From positions 1,674,001-1,738,000 of the forward strand of contig NZ_CP083723.1 of the NCBI RefSeq assembly GCF_020150815.1: DNA of 64,000 nt, read 5' to 3'. Both the position numbers and the translations under genes were made by a program. Under the pieces are notes generated by a model. It saw only the letters and a program-made list of their open reading frames with translations. It ran no database searches and had not been told where the DNA came from. Of this stretch, positions 33,040 through 41,209 are shown in pieces (the first letter of the stretch is position 1; every line of letters starts with the position of its first letter). The stretch comes from Haloprofundus salilacus. Its GTDB lineage: Archaea > Halobacteriota > Halobacteria > Halobacteriales > Haloferacaceae.

Positions 33040-34029
33040 ATGGAGTTCCGACAACTGGGGTCGACGGGGACACGCGTCTCGTCTATCTGTTACGGCACGT
33101 GGCGATTCGGCATGAAGAGCAGCGGCGAGTACGAGACCGACCGCGAGGAGGCCCACGAACTGCTCGACGCCTTCGAGGCGGGCGGCGGCAACTTCATCGA
33201 CACCGCCAACGTCTACGGTGACCCAAACGGCACCAGCGAGGAGTGGATCGGCGACTGGTTGGCCGAGCGCGACCGCGAGGACTACGTCATCGCCTCGAAA
33301 GTGTACTTCCCCTTTGACAGCGAACATCCCAACGGCCGCGGCCTCTCGCGGACGCACATCCGCAACCAGATCGAGGGGACGCTCGACAGACTCGGTACCG
33401 ACTATCTCGACCTCTACTACATCCACCGCTGGGACGAGAACACGCCCATCGAGGAGACGCTGCAGACGTTAAACGGCCTCGTTGAGGAAGGGAAGGTGAA
33501 CTACCTCGGGGCGTCGACGATGGCGGCGTGGCAGTTGACGAAGGCGCTGTGGAAAGCGGACGTCAACGATTACGCGCGCTTCGACGTGACCCAGCCGATG
33601 TTCCACGCGGCGCAGACGGAGGTCAACGACTACCTCGACGTCTGCGCGGACCAGGATCTCGCGGTCTGCCCGTACTCGCCGCTGGCGGGCGGCTTCCTCA
33701 CCGGCAAGTACGAGCGCGCCGACGACGGGAGCGCCGTCGGTCCCGACGGGTCGCGGGCGAACCTCGTCGACTACTTCCAGGACGCGTACGTCTCCGACCA
33801 CGGCTGGGCGGTGCTCGACGCCATCGAGTCGGTCGCTGACGAAGTCGACGCGACGCCCGCGCAGGTCGCGCTTCGATGGCTCGTCGACCAACGGGAGTTC
33901 GCCTGCATCCCCATCGTCGGTGCGCGTACCGTCGACCAGATGGAGGAGAACCTCGGCGCCGTCGACGTGGCTCTCTCCGACGAGCAGTACGACCGCATCG
34001 CCGACGCACGTACCGCCGACGAGCGATAG
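33040..34029 (+). CDS. Aldo-keto reductase, copy 1, 329 aa
   Basis: The catalytic tetrad positions are visible: D-x4-Y in 'DTANVYG', K in 'VIASKVYFPF' and H in 'LYYIHRWDE'. A cofactor-binding 'PLAGGFLTGKY' and C-terminal 'CIPIVGARTVDQMEENL' are typical of the AKR family near the YajO/tas group. NADPH-dependent reduction of aldehydes or sugars is expected. ATG 33040 has a CTTTTGAC element about 27 bases upstream. A close paralogue follows at 34142. Confidence 0.9.
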   Translation: MEFRQLGSTGTRVSSICYGTWRFGMKSSGEYETDREEAHELLDAFEAGGGNFIDTANVYGDPNGTSEEWIGDWLAERDREDYVIASKVYFPFDSEHPNGRGLSRTHIRNQIEGTLDRLGTDYLDLYYIHRWDENTPIEETLQTLNGLVEEGKVNYLGASTMAAWQLTKALWKADVNDYARFDVTQPMFHAAQTEVNDYLDVCADQDLAVCPYSPLAGGFLTGKYERADDGSAVGPDGSRANLVDYFQDAYVSDHGWAVLDAIESVADEVDATPAQVALRWLVDQREFACIPIVGARTVDQMEENLGAVDVALSDEQYDRIADARTADER

Positions 34030-34069
34030 CGTTCGAAGACGACGACGGACAGTAGCGTTCGAAGACGAC
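34027..34069 (+). repeat. 17-base direct repeat starting at the copy-1 stop codon
   Basis: TAGCGTTCGAAGACGAC occurs at 34027-34043 and 34053-34069, a period of 26 bases. The first copy includes the stop of the aldo-keto reductase gene. Confidence 0.65.
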
Positions 34070-34141
34070 CACGGCGGTAGACGCCGCGGGCCGCGATGCT
34101 GACGACTCCACACTTTTCGTTTTCGCGCCTGAACGAGTCGT

Positions 34142-35158
34142 ATGGAGTACCGACAACTCGGGGCGACGGGGACGCGCGTCTCGTCGCTCTGTTACGGCAC
34201 GTGGCGATTCGGACGGAAGACCGACGGGACGAACGAGACCGAGCGCAGCGAGGCGCACGACTTGCTGGACGCGTTCGCGGAGCGCGGTGGCAACTTCATC
34301 GACACCGCCAACGTCTACGGCGACCCCAACGGTACCAGCGAGGAGTGGATCGGCGATTGGCTCGCCGAGCGCGACCGCGAGGACTACGTCATCGCCTCGA
34401 AAGTGTACTTCCCGTTCGACGAGGACAACCCCAACGGTCGCGGCCTCTCGCGGAAACACGTCCGCGACCAGATCGAGGGGACGCTCGACAGACTCGGTAC
34501 CGACTATCTCGACCTCTACTACATCCACCGCTGGGACGACGACACGCCCATCGAGGAGACGATGCGGACGCTGAATCGGTTAGTCGATGAGGGAAAGGTG
34601 AACTACCTCGGGGCGTCGACGATGGCGGCGTGGCAGTTGACAAAGGCGCTGTGGAAGTCCGACGTCCACGACTACGCGCGCTTCGACGTGACCCAGCCGC
34701 TGTTCCACGCGGGCTACTACGAGGACGTGAAGGAGTACCTCGACGTCTGCGCGGACCAGAGCCTCGCCGTGTGTCCGTACTCGCCGCTGGCGGGCGGCTT
34801 TCTCACCGGCAAGTACGAGCGCGCCGACGAGGACGACCCGCAGGCGGTTCGCGGACCGGACGGGTCGCGGGCGAACATCGACGACCGGTTCGGCGACTAC
34901 TACGTCTCCGAGCGCGGGTGGCGGGTGCTCGACGCGATTCGAGAGGTCGCCGACGAAGTCGACGCCTCGCCCGCGCAGGTCGCGCTTCGGTGGCTGATGG
35001 AGATAGAGCAGTTCACCTGCATCCCTATCGTCGGTGCGCGGACCGAGGAGCAGTTAGAAGAGAATCTGGGCGCGGTCGACGTGAGCCTCACGGACGACCA
35101 GCACGACCGGATTCTAAACGCCCGGTACGACGAGAGCGGAACCCTGTGGGGGCACTGA
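34142..35158 (+). CDS. Aldo-keto reductase, copy 2, 338 aa
   Basis: A close paralogue of the preceding gene, roughly 80% identical by eye. It has the same tetrad ('DTANVYG', 'VIASKVYFPF', 'LYYIHRWDD') and an identical stretch from about residue 50 to 92. It differs mainly in the N-terminal 25-50 segment, around residues 195-245 (an acidic EDDPQ insertion) and at the C-terminus (RYDESGTLWGH). It has its own TATA-like CTTTTCG at 34113-34119, 26 bases upstream, so it may be regulated separately. Tandem duplication is clear. Confidence 0.9.
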   Translation: MEYRQLGATGTRVSSLCYGTWRFGRKTDGTNETERSEAHDLLDAFAERGGNFIDTANVYGDPNGTSEEWIGDWLAERDREDYVIASKVYFPFDEDNPNGRGLSRKHVRDQIEGTLDRLGTDYLDLYYIHRWDDDTPIEETMRTLNRLVDEGKVNYLGASTMAAWQLTKALWKSDVHDYARFDVTQPLFHAGYYEDVKEYLDVCADQSLAVCPYSPLAGGFLTGKYERADEDDPQAVRGPDGSRANIDDRFGDYYVSERGWRVLDAIREVADEVDASPAQVALRWLMEIEQFTCIPIVGARTEEQLEENLGAVDVSLTDDQHDRILNARYDESGTLWGH

Positions 35159-35257
35159 GCCGACGGCGTCTGCGGGGACAACGGCGGCAGCGCGCGGACG
35201 AGCAGTGTCGTCTTCGACGCCGACTGACTTTTCATCCCTGTCGCCGACGACCGAGAC

Positions 35258-35902
35258 GTGAGCGACCCGACGACCGAACGCGATGCGGTTCGCCGCGCCT
35301 ACGACGCCATCGCCGACGACTACGCGGCGGCCTGTTCCGACGACCCGCCGGAGGCGGCGTTGCTCGACTCGATCCGCGACTCGCTCGACGCTGGGGCGCG
35401 GATACTCGACGCGGGGTGCGGTAACGGAGTCCCCGTCGCCGTAGAACTCGCCGACGAGTTCGAGGTCGTCGGTCTCGACTTCTCGCGCGAGCAGTTGCGC
35501 CGTAACCTCGCGGTGGCACCGACAGCCCGACGCGTCCAAGGCGACATGACGGCGCTCGCGTTCGCCGACGACGCGTTCGACGCCGTCTGCGCGTTCCATT
35601 CGCTCATCCACGTTCCGACCGCCGAACACGGGACCGTGTTCGAGGCGTTTTCGCGCGTGCTCCGACCCGGCGGATGGCTGCTGTTTTCGACGGGCGAGCA
35701 GGCGTGGATGGGGTCGAACCCCGACTGGTTGGACAGCGGCGTCGAGATGCGCTGGAGCTTTCCCGGACTCAGCGAGACGCTCGAACTCGTCGAGACCGCC
35801 GGATTCGAGCGGGTCGCCGTCCGGCGAGTCGACGACGAGTTGGCCGACGACGAGGACGGGGACGGCTACTTCCCGTTCGTCCTGGCGCGACTGCGAGCGT
35901 AG
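35258..35902 (+). CDS. Class I SAM-dependent methyltransferase, 214 aa
   Basis: Start GTG 35258 with CTTTTCATC 27 bases upstream. Motif I is I-L-D-A-G-C-G-N-G (about residues 49-57), strand two ends 'VVGLDFSREQL', motif II 'VQGDMTALAFADDAFDAV', and motif III 'VLRPGGWLLFST'. This is the standard UbiE/COQ5-like small-molecule methyltransferase; substrate unknown. Confidence 0.88.
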   Translation: MSDPTTERDAVRRAYDAIADDYAAACSDDPPEAALLDSIRDSLDAGARILDAGCGNGVPVAVELADEFEVVGLDFSREQLRRNLAVAPTARRVQGDMTALAFADDAFDAVCAFHSLIHVPTAEHGTVFEAFSRVLRPGGWLLFSTGEQAWMGSNPDWLDSGVEMRWSFPGLSETLELVETAGFERVAVRRVDDELADDEDGDGYFPFVLARLRA

Positions 35903-35941
35903 TGCGAGCAGACGAAGAGAGCCAGTGGCTCAGATAGCGGC

Positions 35942-36184
35942 TCAGGCCTCGCCGAGGTGGCTCCGAACGCCCTCTGTGATCGCGTCGACGTCGTACTCGT
36001 CGCCTTCGTCCTTGTCGAACACCACCTCGTCGTCGGCGGTGACGCGGAGTACGCCGTGGTCGCCGGTGACGAGCGCCACGGAGTCGAGTTCCTGTCCGAA
36101 CTCCGCCAACAACTGGTGCTGAATCTGTTCGGCGCGGTCGAGGTAGCCGCACGGGACGCAGTACTCGATATCGACTGATGTCAT
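35942..36184 (-). CDS. SelT/SelW/SelH (Rdx) family thioredoxin-like protein, 80 aa
   Basis: The N-terminal strand ends in C-V-P-C (residues 9-12), the redox pair of the family (selenoprotein W uses C-x-x-U). The middle is 'GQELDSVALVTGDHGVLRVT' and the end is acidic. These proteins have a thioredoxin-like fold of uncertain role. The order and length fit Rdx members. Confidence 0.8.
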   Translation of the reverse strand: MTSVDIEYCVPCGYLDRAEQIQHQLLAEFGQELDSVALVTGDHGVLRVTADDEVVFDKDEGDEYDVDAITEGVRSHLGEA

Positions 36185-36242
36185 ACTGGGCGATTGGAGC
36201 GGCGGGCGGTTAAATCCCCGGCGAGAGGGAGACGTGTCCCGG

Positions 36243-36899
36243 CTACCGACCGAACGGCCGCCAGTACAGCAACGCGACGGTGGCGAGAAAGACGACCGTC
36301 GAGAGGTCGTACGACAGCGCCGTCGCCGACGCAGCCAGCGCCGACCCGCTCCCCAGAACCGCCGTCGCCAGTGAGGCGAGAATCGGCCACGAGCAAGAGA
36401 CGCAGGAGAGCAGGCCCAAGAGTCCGGAGACGGCCGCCCCCGCGGCGTCGATGACAGTCGCGTAGACGAGGTACGCCAGCGCGGCGTAGCCGACGACGCG
36501 CCCGGGCATCAGGATCACGTTGAGCGTCTCGCCGCCGTAGATGAGCGCCGGTCCCCACCCCGGCGGGAGCCAGCCGATTCGGAAGCCCGCGCCGCCGTGC
36601 GGCGAGGCGAGAGTGACGAGACCGCCGGCGACTGCGAGCGCGGCGAAGTAGCCGACGGCGACGGCGGCGGCGCGGCGCTTCGTCCGCATCGACGACGGAG
36701 CGACGGTGGTCTTCGCCACTGCGAGGACGCCCGCGTTGAGCCACAGCAACCCGTAGACGGTGTAGCGGGCCGGTAGGAGTGTCCCGGGCGTCAACAGTCC
36801 GTAGGCGAGAAGCGCGGCGAGTTCGACGTTGAACAGCACGCCGACGTAGAGGAGCGTGTCGTGCGAGGGTCGGGGGAGTGAGCGGGCGAGAGTACTCAT
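36243..36899 (-). CDS. Polytopic membrane protein downstream of heme O synthase, 218 aa
   Basis: Start ATG 36899 (MSTLARSLPR). It has six to seven hydrophobic helices; 'SCVSCSWPILASLA' provides a Cys pair (CxxC) near residue 172. No established motif. It begins two bases after the heme O synthase stop and is very probably co-transcribed with it, so it is likely to aid oxidase or heme maturation. The much longer open frame upstream is a shadow of the synthase gene. Confidence 0.75.
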   Translation of the reverse strand: MSTLARSLPRPSHDTLLYVGVLFNVELAALLAYGLLTPGTLLPARYTVYGLLWLNAGVLAVAKTTVAPSSMRTKRRAAAVAVGYFAALAVAGGLVTLASPHGGAGFRIGWLPPGWGPALIYGGETLNVILMPGRVVGYAALAYLVYATVIDAAGAAVSGLLGLLSCVSCSWPILASLATAVLGSGSALAASATALSYDLSTVVFLATVALLYWRPFGR

Positions 36900-36901
36900 G
36901 G

Positions 36902-38302
36902 TCAGATTGCCAGCGCGTCGACGACGAGGGCCAGAAGCAGCGCACCGAGGTAGGCGTTCGAGGCGTGGAACGAGCGGAACGCCGCCGACTCGCTCTGTTC
37001 GTAGTGGAGGCGGACGACCATCCAGAGGAACACGCCGCCGAAGACCACGCCGGTGAGCACGTAGAGCCAGCCGAGCGTGTCGGCGGCCGCCAGCGCCGCG
37101 GCGGCGACGAGCGTCGCGCCGAGGTACCAGAGGATGTGCTTTCGCGTGACAGTCTCGCCGCGGACGACCGGCATCATCGGGAAGCCGCCGCGCTCGTAGT
37201 CGTCCTTGTACGCCAGCGCGAGGTTGTAGAAGTGCGCGGGCGTCCACAGGAAGATGAGCGCCGCGAGCGCCAGTCCGCCGAGACCGATCTCGCCGGTGAC
37301 GGCGACCCAGCCGATGAGCGCGGGGAGCGCGCCCGCCGCGCCGCCGATGACGGTGTTCTGGACCGTGTTCGGCTTGAGGATGAGTGTGTAGACGACGCTG
37401 TAGAAGACGATGGCCGCGAGGCCGAGCGCCGCCGCCAGCAGGTTGACGGTCGCGAACAGCGCCAGCGAGACGACCGAGAGGAATAGGCCCCACGCGACGG
37501 CGTTGCGGACGGGGACGAGGTCGGTCACGAGCGGTCGGTCGTTCGTCCGGTTCATCCGGCGGTCGATGTCGCGTTCGAGCACGTGGTTGAACGTCCCCGA
37601 CGCGCCGATGGAGAGCGCGCCGCCGCCGAGCGTCGCGGCGACCGTCGTCGGGTTCAGGCCGGAACCGCCCGCCAGCGCCATCGCGGCGGAGGCGACGAGA
37701 CAGAGCAGCCACATCAGCCGGGGCTTCATCAGTCGGAAGTAGGCGTTCGCCGTTGCCTTCGCGCGACCGAGGGTCGAGTCGGGTATTTCGGGCCGTCGGT
37801 CGTCCGCGGGCGGGAGGTCCTGCTCGGGCATCCGGTCGGGTCGGTCGTCGGGGTCGCCGGTCGCCGCTTCGAGCGTCCACGCGAGCGCGGCGACCAGTCC
37901 GCCGAAGATGGTCATACCGACGATGAGGTGGACGGCCGACAGCGTCGTGGTGGTCCCGTTCATCGCGACAAACGCGCCGATACCCGCCTGAACGGGGTAG
38001 AGCAGAAGCGAGAGGCCGAGCGCCGCTTTGATGAGAGTCGACTCGTTGCGTTGCCACGCGAGCGCGCCGGTGGCGACGGCGAGCACGCCGACGACGAGCG
38101 CCACGAGGCGGTGGCCGAGGGCGACGTAGCCCATCGCTGACGACGGCAGCGAGAGGCCGTCGCCGCAGGCGGGCCACGCCGCGCACGCCGTCGCGGCGTC
38201 GGTGAGCGCCGTCGTCGCGCCGACGGCGAGAAGCAGGTAGACGCCCATCGCGGTGGCGGCGAGGAGGGCCGGGAACCGGTCGGGAGTGTCTGTCGATTCC
38301 AC
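36902..38302 (-). CDS. ctaB: Heme O synthase (protoheme IX farnesyltransferase) fused to a CtaA/Cox15-like N-terminal region, 466 aa
   Basis: The N-terminal 145 residues form four helices with heme-ligand-like histidines ('GHRLVALVVG' and 'LSAVHLIVGM') resembling CtaA/Cox15. The UbiA prenyltransferase domain follows, with N-x3-E-R-D-I-D-R-x-M-x-R-T (aspartate-rich motif, about residue 245), 'YTLILKPNTVQNTVIGG' and 'WTPAHFYNLALAYKDDY'. It attaches the farnesyl tail to heme b for oxidase heme. The fused layout is known in haloarchaea. It is divergent from the oxidase subunit II gene, consistent with shared function. Confidence 0.9.
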   Translation of the reverse strand: MESTDTPDRFPALLAATAMGVYLLLAVGATTALTDAATACAAWPACGDGLSLPSSAMGYVALGHRLVALVVGVLAVATGALAWQRNESTLIKAALGLSLLLYPVQAGIGAFVAMNGTTTTLSAVHLIVGMTIFGGLVAALAWTLEAATGDPDDRPDRMPEQDLPPADDRRPEIPDSTLGRAKATANAYFRLMKPRLMWLLCLVASAAMALAGGSGLNPTTVAATLGGGALSIGASGTFNHVLERDIDRRMNRTNDRPLVTDLVPVRNAVAWGLFLSVVSLALFATVNLLAAALGLAAIVFYSVVYTLILKPNTVQNTVIGGAAGALPALIGWVAVTGEIGLGGLALAALIFLWTPAHFYNLALAYKDDYERGGFPMMPVVRGETVTRKHILWYLGATLVAAAALAAADTLGWLYVLTGVVFGGVFLWMVVRLHYEQSESAAFRSFHASNAYLGALLLALVVDALAI

Positions 38303-38471
38303 TAGTAGGTCACTGCCGGAGGTTGGGAAGCCCGGTACTTAGGCACCCCGCTTTTGCGGGCTTCGAGTCGGCTGAACTGGCGCGGCACGCGCCGAAATTG
38401 TGGTTCGAGTGTCGAAACCGGAAATCTGTCCTCCGACCGGCGTCCGGTCGGGCGAACAGGGAGTCAGCAGG

Positions 38472-38478
38472 TATTTAC
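38472..38478 (+). promoter_or_regulatory. TATA box of oxidase subunit II gene
   Basis: TATTTAC lies 31 bases before ATG 38506 in the divergent region between the subunit II and heme O synthase genes. Confidence 0.45.
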
Positions 38479-38505
38479 GTCGCCTTTCCTAACTCCGCAG
38501 TAGCA

Positions 38506-39321
38506 ATGAAGCGTACGCGCATCGCACTCGTCTCGCTGTTCTCCGCAGTGGCGCTGGCGTTCGTCGCCGTCCCGGCGGCGGCGCAGCCGTCGACGACTGT
38601 GGAGCTCATCAACGAGCTAAACGGGAAACTGCTGTATATCGGGATTCCGATCACGCTCCTGGTCGAGGTCATCCTCATCTACACAGTCATCAAGTTCCGC
38701 AACAACGACGACCCGCAACCGACCAAGGAGAACCGTCGGCTCGAAATCACGTGGACTGTCGCGACGGCTATCATTCTGCTGTTCGTCGGCGTCGCCTCTT
38801 ACGGCGTCCTCGCGAACCCCGACGTGACGTACGCCGAACAGCCCGGCGTCGAGACGCCCGGCGAGGGTAACAGCGCCCTCGTCCACGCCGAGGCGTACCA
38901 GTGGGGCTGGGAGTTCACCTACCCCGGTGAGAACGTCACCGTCGACGGGAGCGAGGCCAGCCCCGTCGTCGTCCCGATGAATCAGAGCGTCTACTTCGAG
39001 GTCACCTCACGCGACGTGATACACGCGTTCCACGTCCCGGAGATGGGCCTGAAGATGGACGCGTTCCCGTCGCAGAACCAGACCATCAAGACCGTCCCGA
39101 CCGAGGAAGGTACGTATCAGGGCTACTGCGCGGAGTTCTGCGGCGTCGCCCACTCGCAGATGTACTTCCAGGTCGAAGTCGTCCCGCAGGACGAGTACGA
39201 GCAGTGGCTGCAGGAGCAGTCCTCCGACGGCGGGTCGAGCGGCTCCGGCAACGAGTCGGGTAACGCCTCGAACTCTTCCGTCGTCACCGCACCGGCCGAA
39301 CTGACCGCAGTCGCGAACTGA
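38506..39321 (+). CDS. Heme-copper oxidase subunit II with CuA site, 271 aa
   Basis: An N-terminal hydrophobic segment ending A-A-A-Q (residues 7-27) looks like a signal peptide. Two membrane helices follow (about 41-65 and 82-103), then the cupredoxin domain. CuA ligands are all present: H173, C208, E210, C212, H216 and M219 ('YCAEFCGVAHSQM'). The Y-Q-W-G-W-E aromatic patch for electron transfer is at 131-136. The end is Ser/Gly/Asn-rich. It accepts electrons from a small soluble donor (halocyanin or cytochrome c-like) and passes them to subunit I. Start ATG 38506 gives the signal peptide. Confidence 0.93.
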   Translation: MKRTRIALVSLFSAVALAFVAVPAAAQPSTTVELINELNGKLLYIGIPITLLVEVILIYTVIKFRNNDDPQPTKENRRLEITWTVATAIILLFVGVASYGVLANPDVTYAEQPGVETPGEGNSALVHAEAYQWGWEFTYPGENVTVDGSEASPVVVPMNQSVYFEVTSRDVIHAFHVPEMGLKMDAFPSQNQTIKTVPTEEGTYQGYCAEFCGVAHSQMYFQVEVVPQDEYEQWLQEQSSDGGSSGSGNESGNASNSSVVTAPAELTAVAN

Positions 39322-39390
39322 CGCCGCGGCTCTTCTTCCGTTTTCCCTCGCCCCGAGCGTTGCCGTCGGCAAACGGCGTCGCAGTGGCCG

Positions 39391-39400
39391 GTTTTTATTA
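39391..39400 (+). promoter_or_regulatory. TATA box of the KDPG aldolase gene
   Basis: GTTTTTATTA is centred 30 bases upstream of ATG 39426. Its T-run could also help end the subunit II transcript. Confidence 0.5.
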
Positions 39401-39425
39401 CTCGCGTCGGCGCAGTAGCGCACGA

Positions 39426-40088
39426 ATGAGTTCCAGCGACCGACAGCGAAATCTCGAACGCATCGTCGACAGCGGCGTCGTCGCGGTCATGCGCGGCGCG
39501 GACGCCGACTCGCTCATCGAAACCGCCGAGGCGCTCGAACGCGGCGGCGTCTCCGCTATCGAGATCACCGCCGACAACCCCGGCGCGATGGAGATGATTC
39601 GGGACGTTTCGAGTGCCTTTGACGACGAGGTTATCGTCGGCGCAGGCACCGTCCTCGACGGCGAAACCGCTCGAAATACCCTGCTGGCCGGCGCGGAGTT
39701 CGTCGTCGGCCCCAACTTCGAACCGGACGTCGTTGAGACGTGCAACCGCTACAACGCCGTCGTCGCGCCAGGCATCATGACGCCCACCGAAGCGGTGCGA
39801 GCGATGGAGGCTGGGTCGGACTTCGTGAAGGTGTTCCCGGCGTCGACACTCGGTCCGGGCCACCTCAAGAGCATGAAGGGCCCGCTCGGGCAGATTCCGA
39901 TGATGCCGACCGGCGGCGTCGACGTGGACAACGCCGCCGAGTTCATCGAGGCGGGCGCGATGGTCGTCGGCGCGGGGTCGGCGCTCGTCGACGGTGACGC
40001 GGTCGCCAACGGCGACTTCGACGCCATCACCGAGCAGGCGCGGCGCTTCAGCGAAGTCATCGACGAGGCGCGCGGCGACTCGGCGTGA
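39426..40088 (+). CDS. 2-dehydro-3-deoxy-phosphogluconate aldolase / 4-hydroxy-2-oxoglutarate aldolase, 220 aa
   Basis: This is the bacterial-type class I KDPG aldolase used by haloarchaea in the semi-phosphorylative Entner-Doudoroff pathway. It splits KDPG into pyruvate and glyceraldehyde 3-phosphate. Catalytic residues are E46 in 'SAIEITAD' and the Schiff-base lysine K135 in 'DFVKVFPAS'. 'GAGTVLD' and 'PTGGVDVDNA' are further family motifs. No other sugar genes are adjacent. Confidence 0.93.
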   Translation: MSSSDRQRNLERIVDSGVVAVMRGADADSLIETAEALERGGVSAIEITADNPGAMEMIRDVSSAFDDEVIVGAGTVLDGETARNTLLAGAEFVVGPNFEPDVVETCNRYNAVVAPGIMTPTEAVRAMEAGSDFVKVFPASTLGPGHLKSMKGPLGQIPMMPTGGVDVDNAAEFIEAGAMVVGAGSALVDGDAVANGDFDAITEQARRFSEVIDEARGDSA

Positions 40089-40109
40089 GAAGGAAGACCG
40101 CCGCGCAGG

Positions 40110-40691
40110 TCAGCCGAGCGCCCACTCGACGCGGGTCGTCCGCTCGCCGTAGACATCGTCGCGCTCGGTGACGACGACCACCGCGGGCATCTCGCCGTCG
40201 AACTCGAAGGCGGCGTCGTAGCCGTCGACAGTCAGTCCCTCGGGCACGGGTTGGGGGTCGGAGTCATTCGCCGACCACGTAGCCGACCAGTTCGCTGAGA
40301 CAGAGTCGTTCTCGCCGCCGGTGCTTCCGGTGACGACAGCGTCGTTGGCCGCCGCGGTGCCGTCCTCGCAGCCGTCGAGCGCGTCGTCGGGCTCGGCGGC
40401 GACGACCACCTCGAACGTCCCCGCCTCGGCGTCGTGCGTCGCCGACGCAAGCGCGGCGCGGAGACAGTCGTCGGACCCGAGAACGAGCACGCCTGTGACG
40501 CTGATTCGATTCTCTCGTGGCTCGAACGTCACCGAGGGCCGTTCGGCGGCATGTTCGTCGCCCTCGGGGCGACGGCGCTCGAACTCCCGCGCTCGTACCG
40601 GGTCGTCGCTCGACCGGAGACCGAGCGCACCGACGCCGAGGAGCGCTGCCGTTCCCGCTGCCGCACCGATGAGGACGCCGCGACGATTCAT
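40110..40691 (-). CDS. Secreted or membrane-anchored protein, 193 aa, unknown function
   Basis: Start ATG 40691. The N-terminus (M-N-R-R-G-V-L then 'IGAAAGTAALLGVGALGL') is a Tat-like signal or uncleaved anchor, with only two arginines and no lipobox cysteine. The rest has beta-strand character ('ISVTGVLVLGSDDCLRAALA') and two cysteines about 38 residues apart that could form a disulfide outside the cell. Asp/Glu content is high. Convergent with KDPG aldolase. Confidence 0.65.
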   Translation of the reverse strand: MNRRGVLIGAAAGTAALLGVGALGLRSSDDPVRAREFERRRPEGDEHAAERPSVTFEPRENRISVTGVLVLGSDDCLRAALASATHDAEAGTFEVVVAAEPDDALDGCEDGTAAANDAVVTGSTGGENDSVSANWSATWSANDSDPQPVPEGLTVDGYDAAFEFDGEMPAVVVVTERDDVYGERTTRVEWALG

Positions 40692-40806
40692 ATCTTGAGT
40701 CTCAGTACTGGATACAAGTACCTTCTGCCTGAATGGACAGTTCGAATCTAAAACTGATGCCCTCGGAGACAAGTACGGCTATACTTTCAGGGCGAGAGCG
40801 TGGGGT

Positions 40807-41154
40807 ATGTCCGGAATCGTTTTCTTCGCGACGGAACGCCACGACGAAGTCGTCGAGTTCTACGTCGAGACGGTCGGCGCAGCGGTGTGGCTCGAACAGA
40901 CTGACTGTACGGTGCTGAAGCACGGTAACATGCTGTTCGGGTTCTGCGACCGCGAGCGGACCGACGACTGCGGCATCCTCACGTTCGTCTACGACTCGCG
41001 GGCGGACGTCGACGAGATGCACGTCGTCGTCGACGACGCCGCACGCGAGGAACCGCACGAGAACGAGGCGTACGAGATCTACCAGTTCTTCGCCGACGAC
41101 CCCGACGGCCGATCCGTCGAGTTCCAGACGTTTCTGCACCCCGTCGACCTGTAG
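40807..41154 (+). CDS. VOC (glyoxalase/bleomycin-resistance fold) family protein, 115 aa
   Basis: The beta-alpha-beta-beta-beta unit is visible: 'IVFFATERHDEVVEFYVETV', 'LKHGNMLFGFC', and 'FFADDPDGRSVEFQTFL', whose 'DPDGRSVEF' is the typical metal-site strand. Potential ligands are His12 and Glu near residue 106. Function within the superfamily (dioxygenase, glyoxalase or drug binding) cannot be assigned. Confidence 0.82.
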   Translation: MSGIVFFATERHDEVVEFYVETVGAAVWLEQTDCTVLKHGNMLFGFCDRERTDDCGILTFVYDSRADVDEMHVVVDDAAREEPHENEAYEIYQFFADDPDGRSVEFQTFLHPVDL

Positions 41155-41209
41155 GTCGGCGACCGCTGGAGGACACGACGGCCGCCTGAAGGGGCGACCC
41201 GAAATTCTG

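Noticed and set aside
36243-38186. Long minus-strand frame joining shadow and the 218-residue membrane protein
   Set aside because: The upstream part is shadow of the heme O synthase gene; the real start is ATG 36899.
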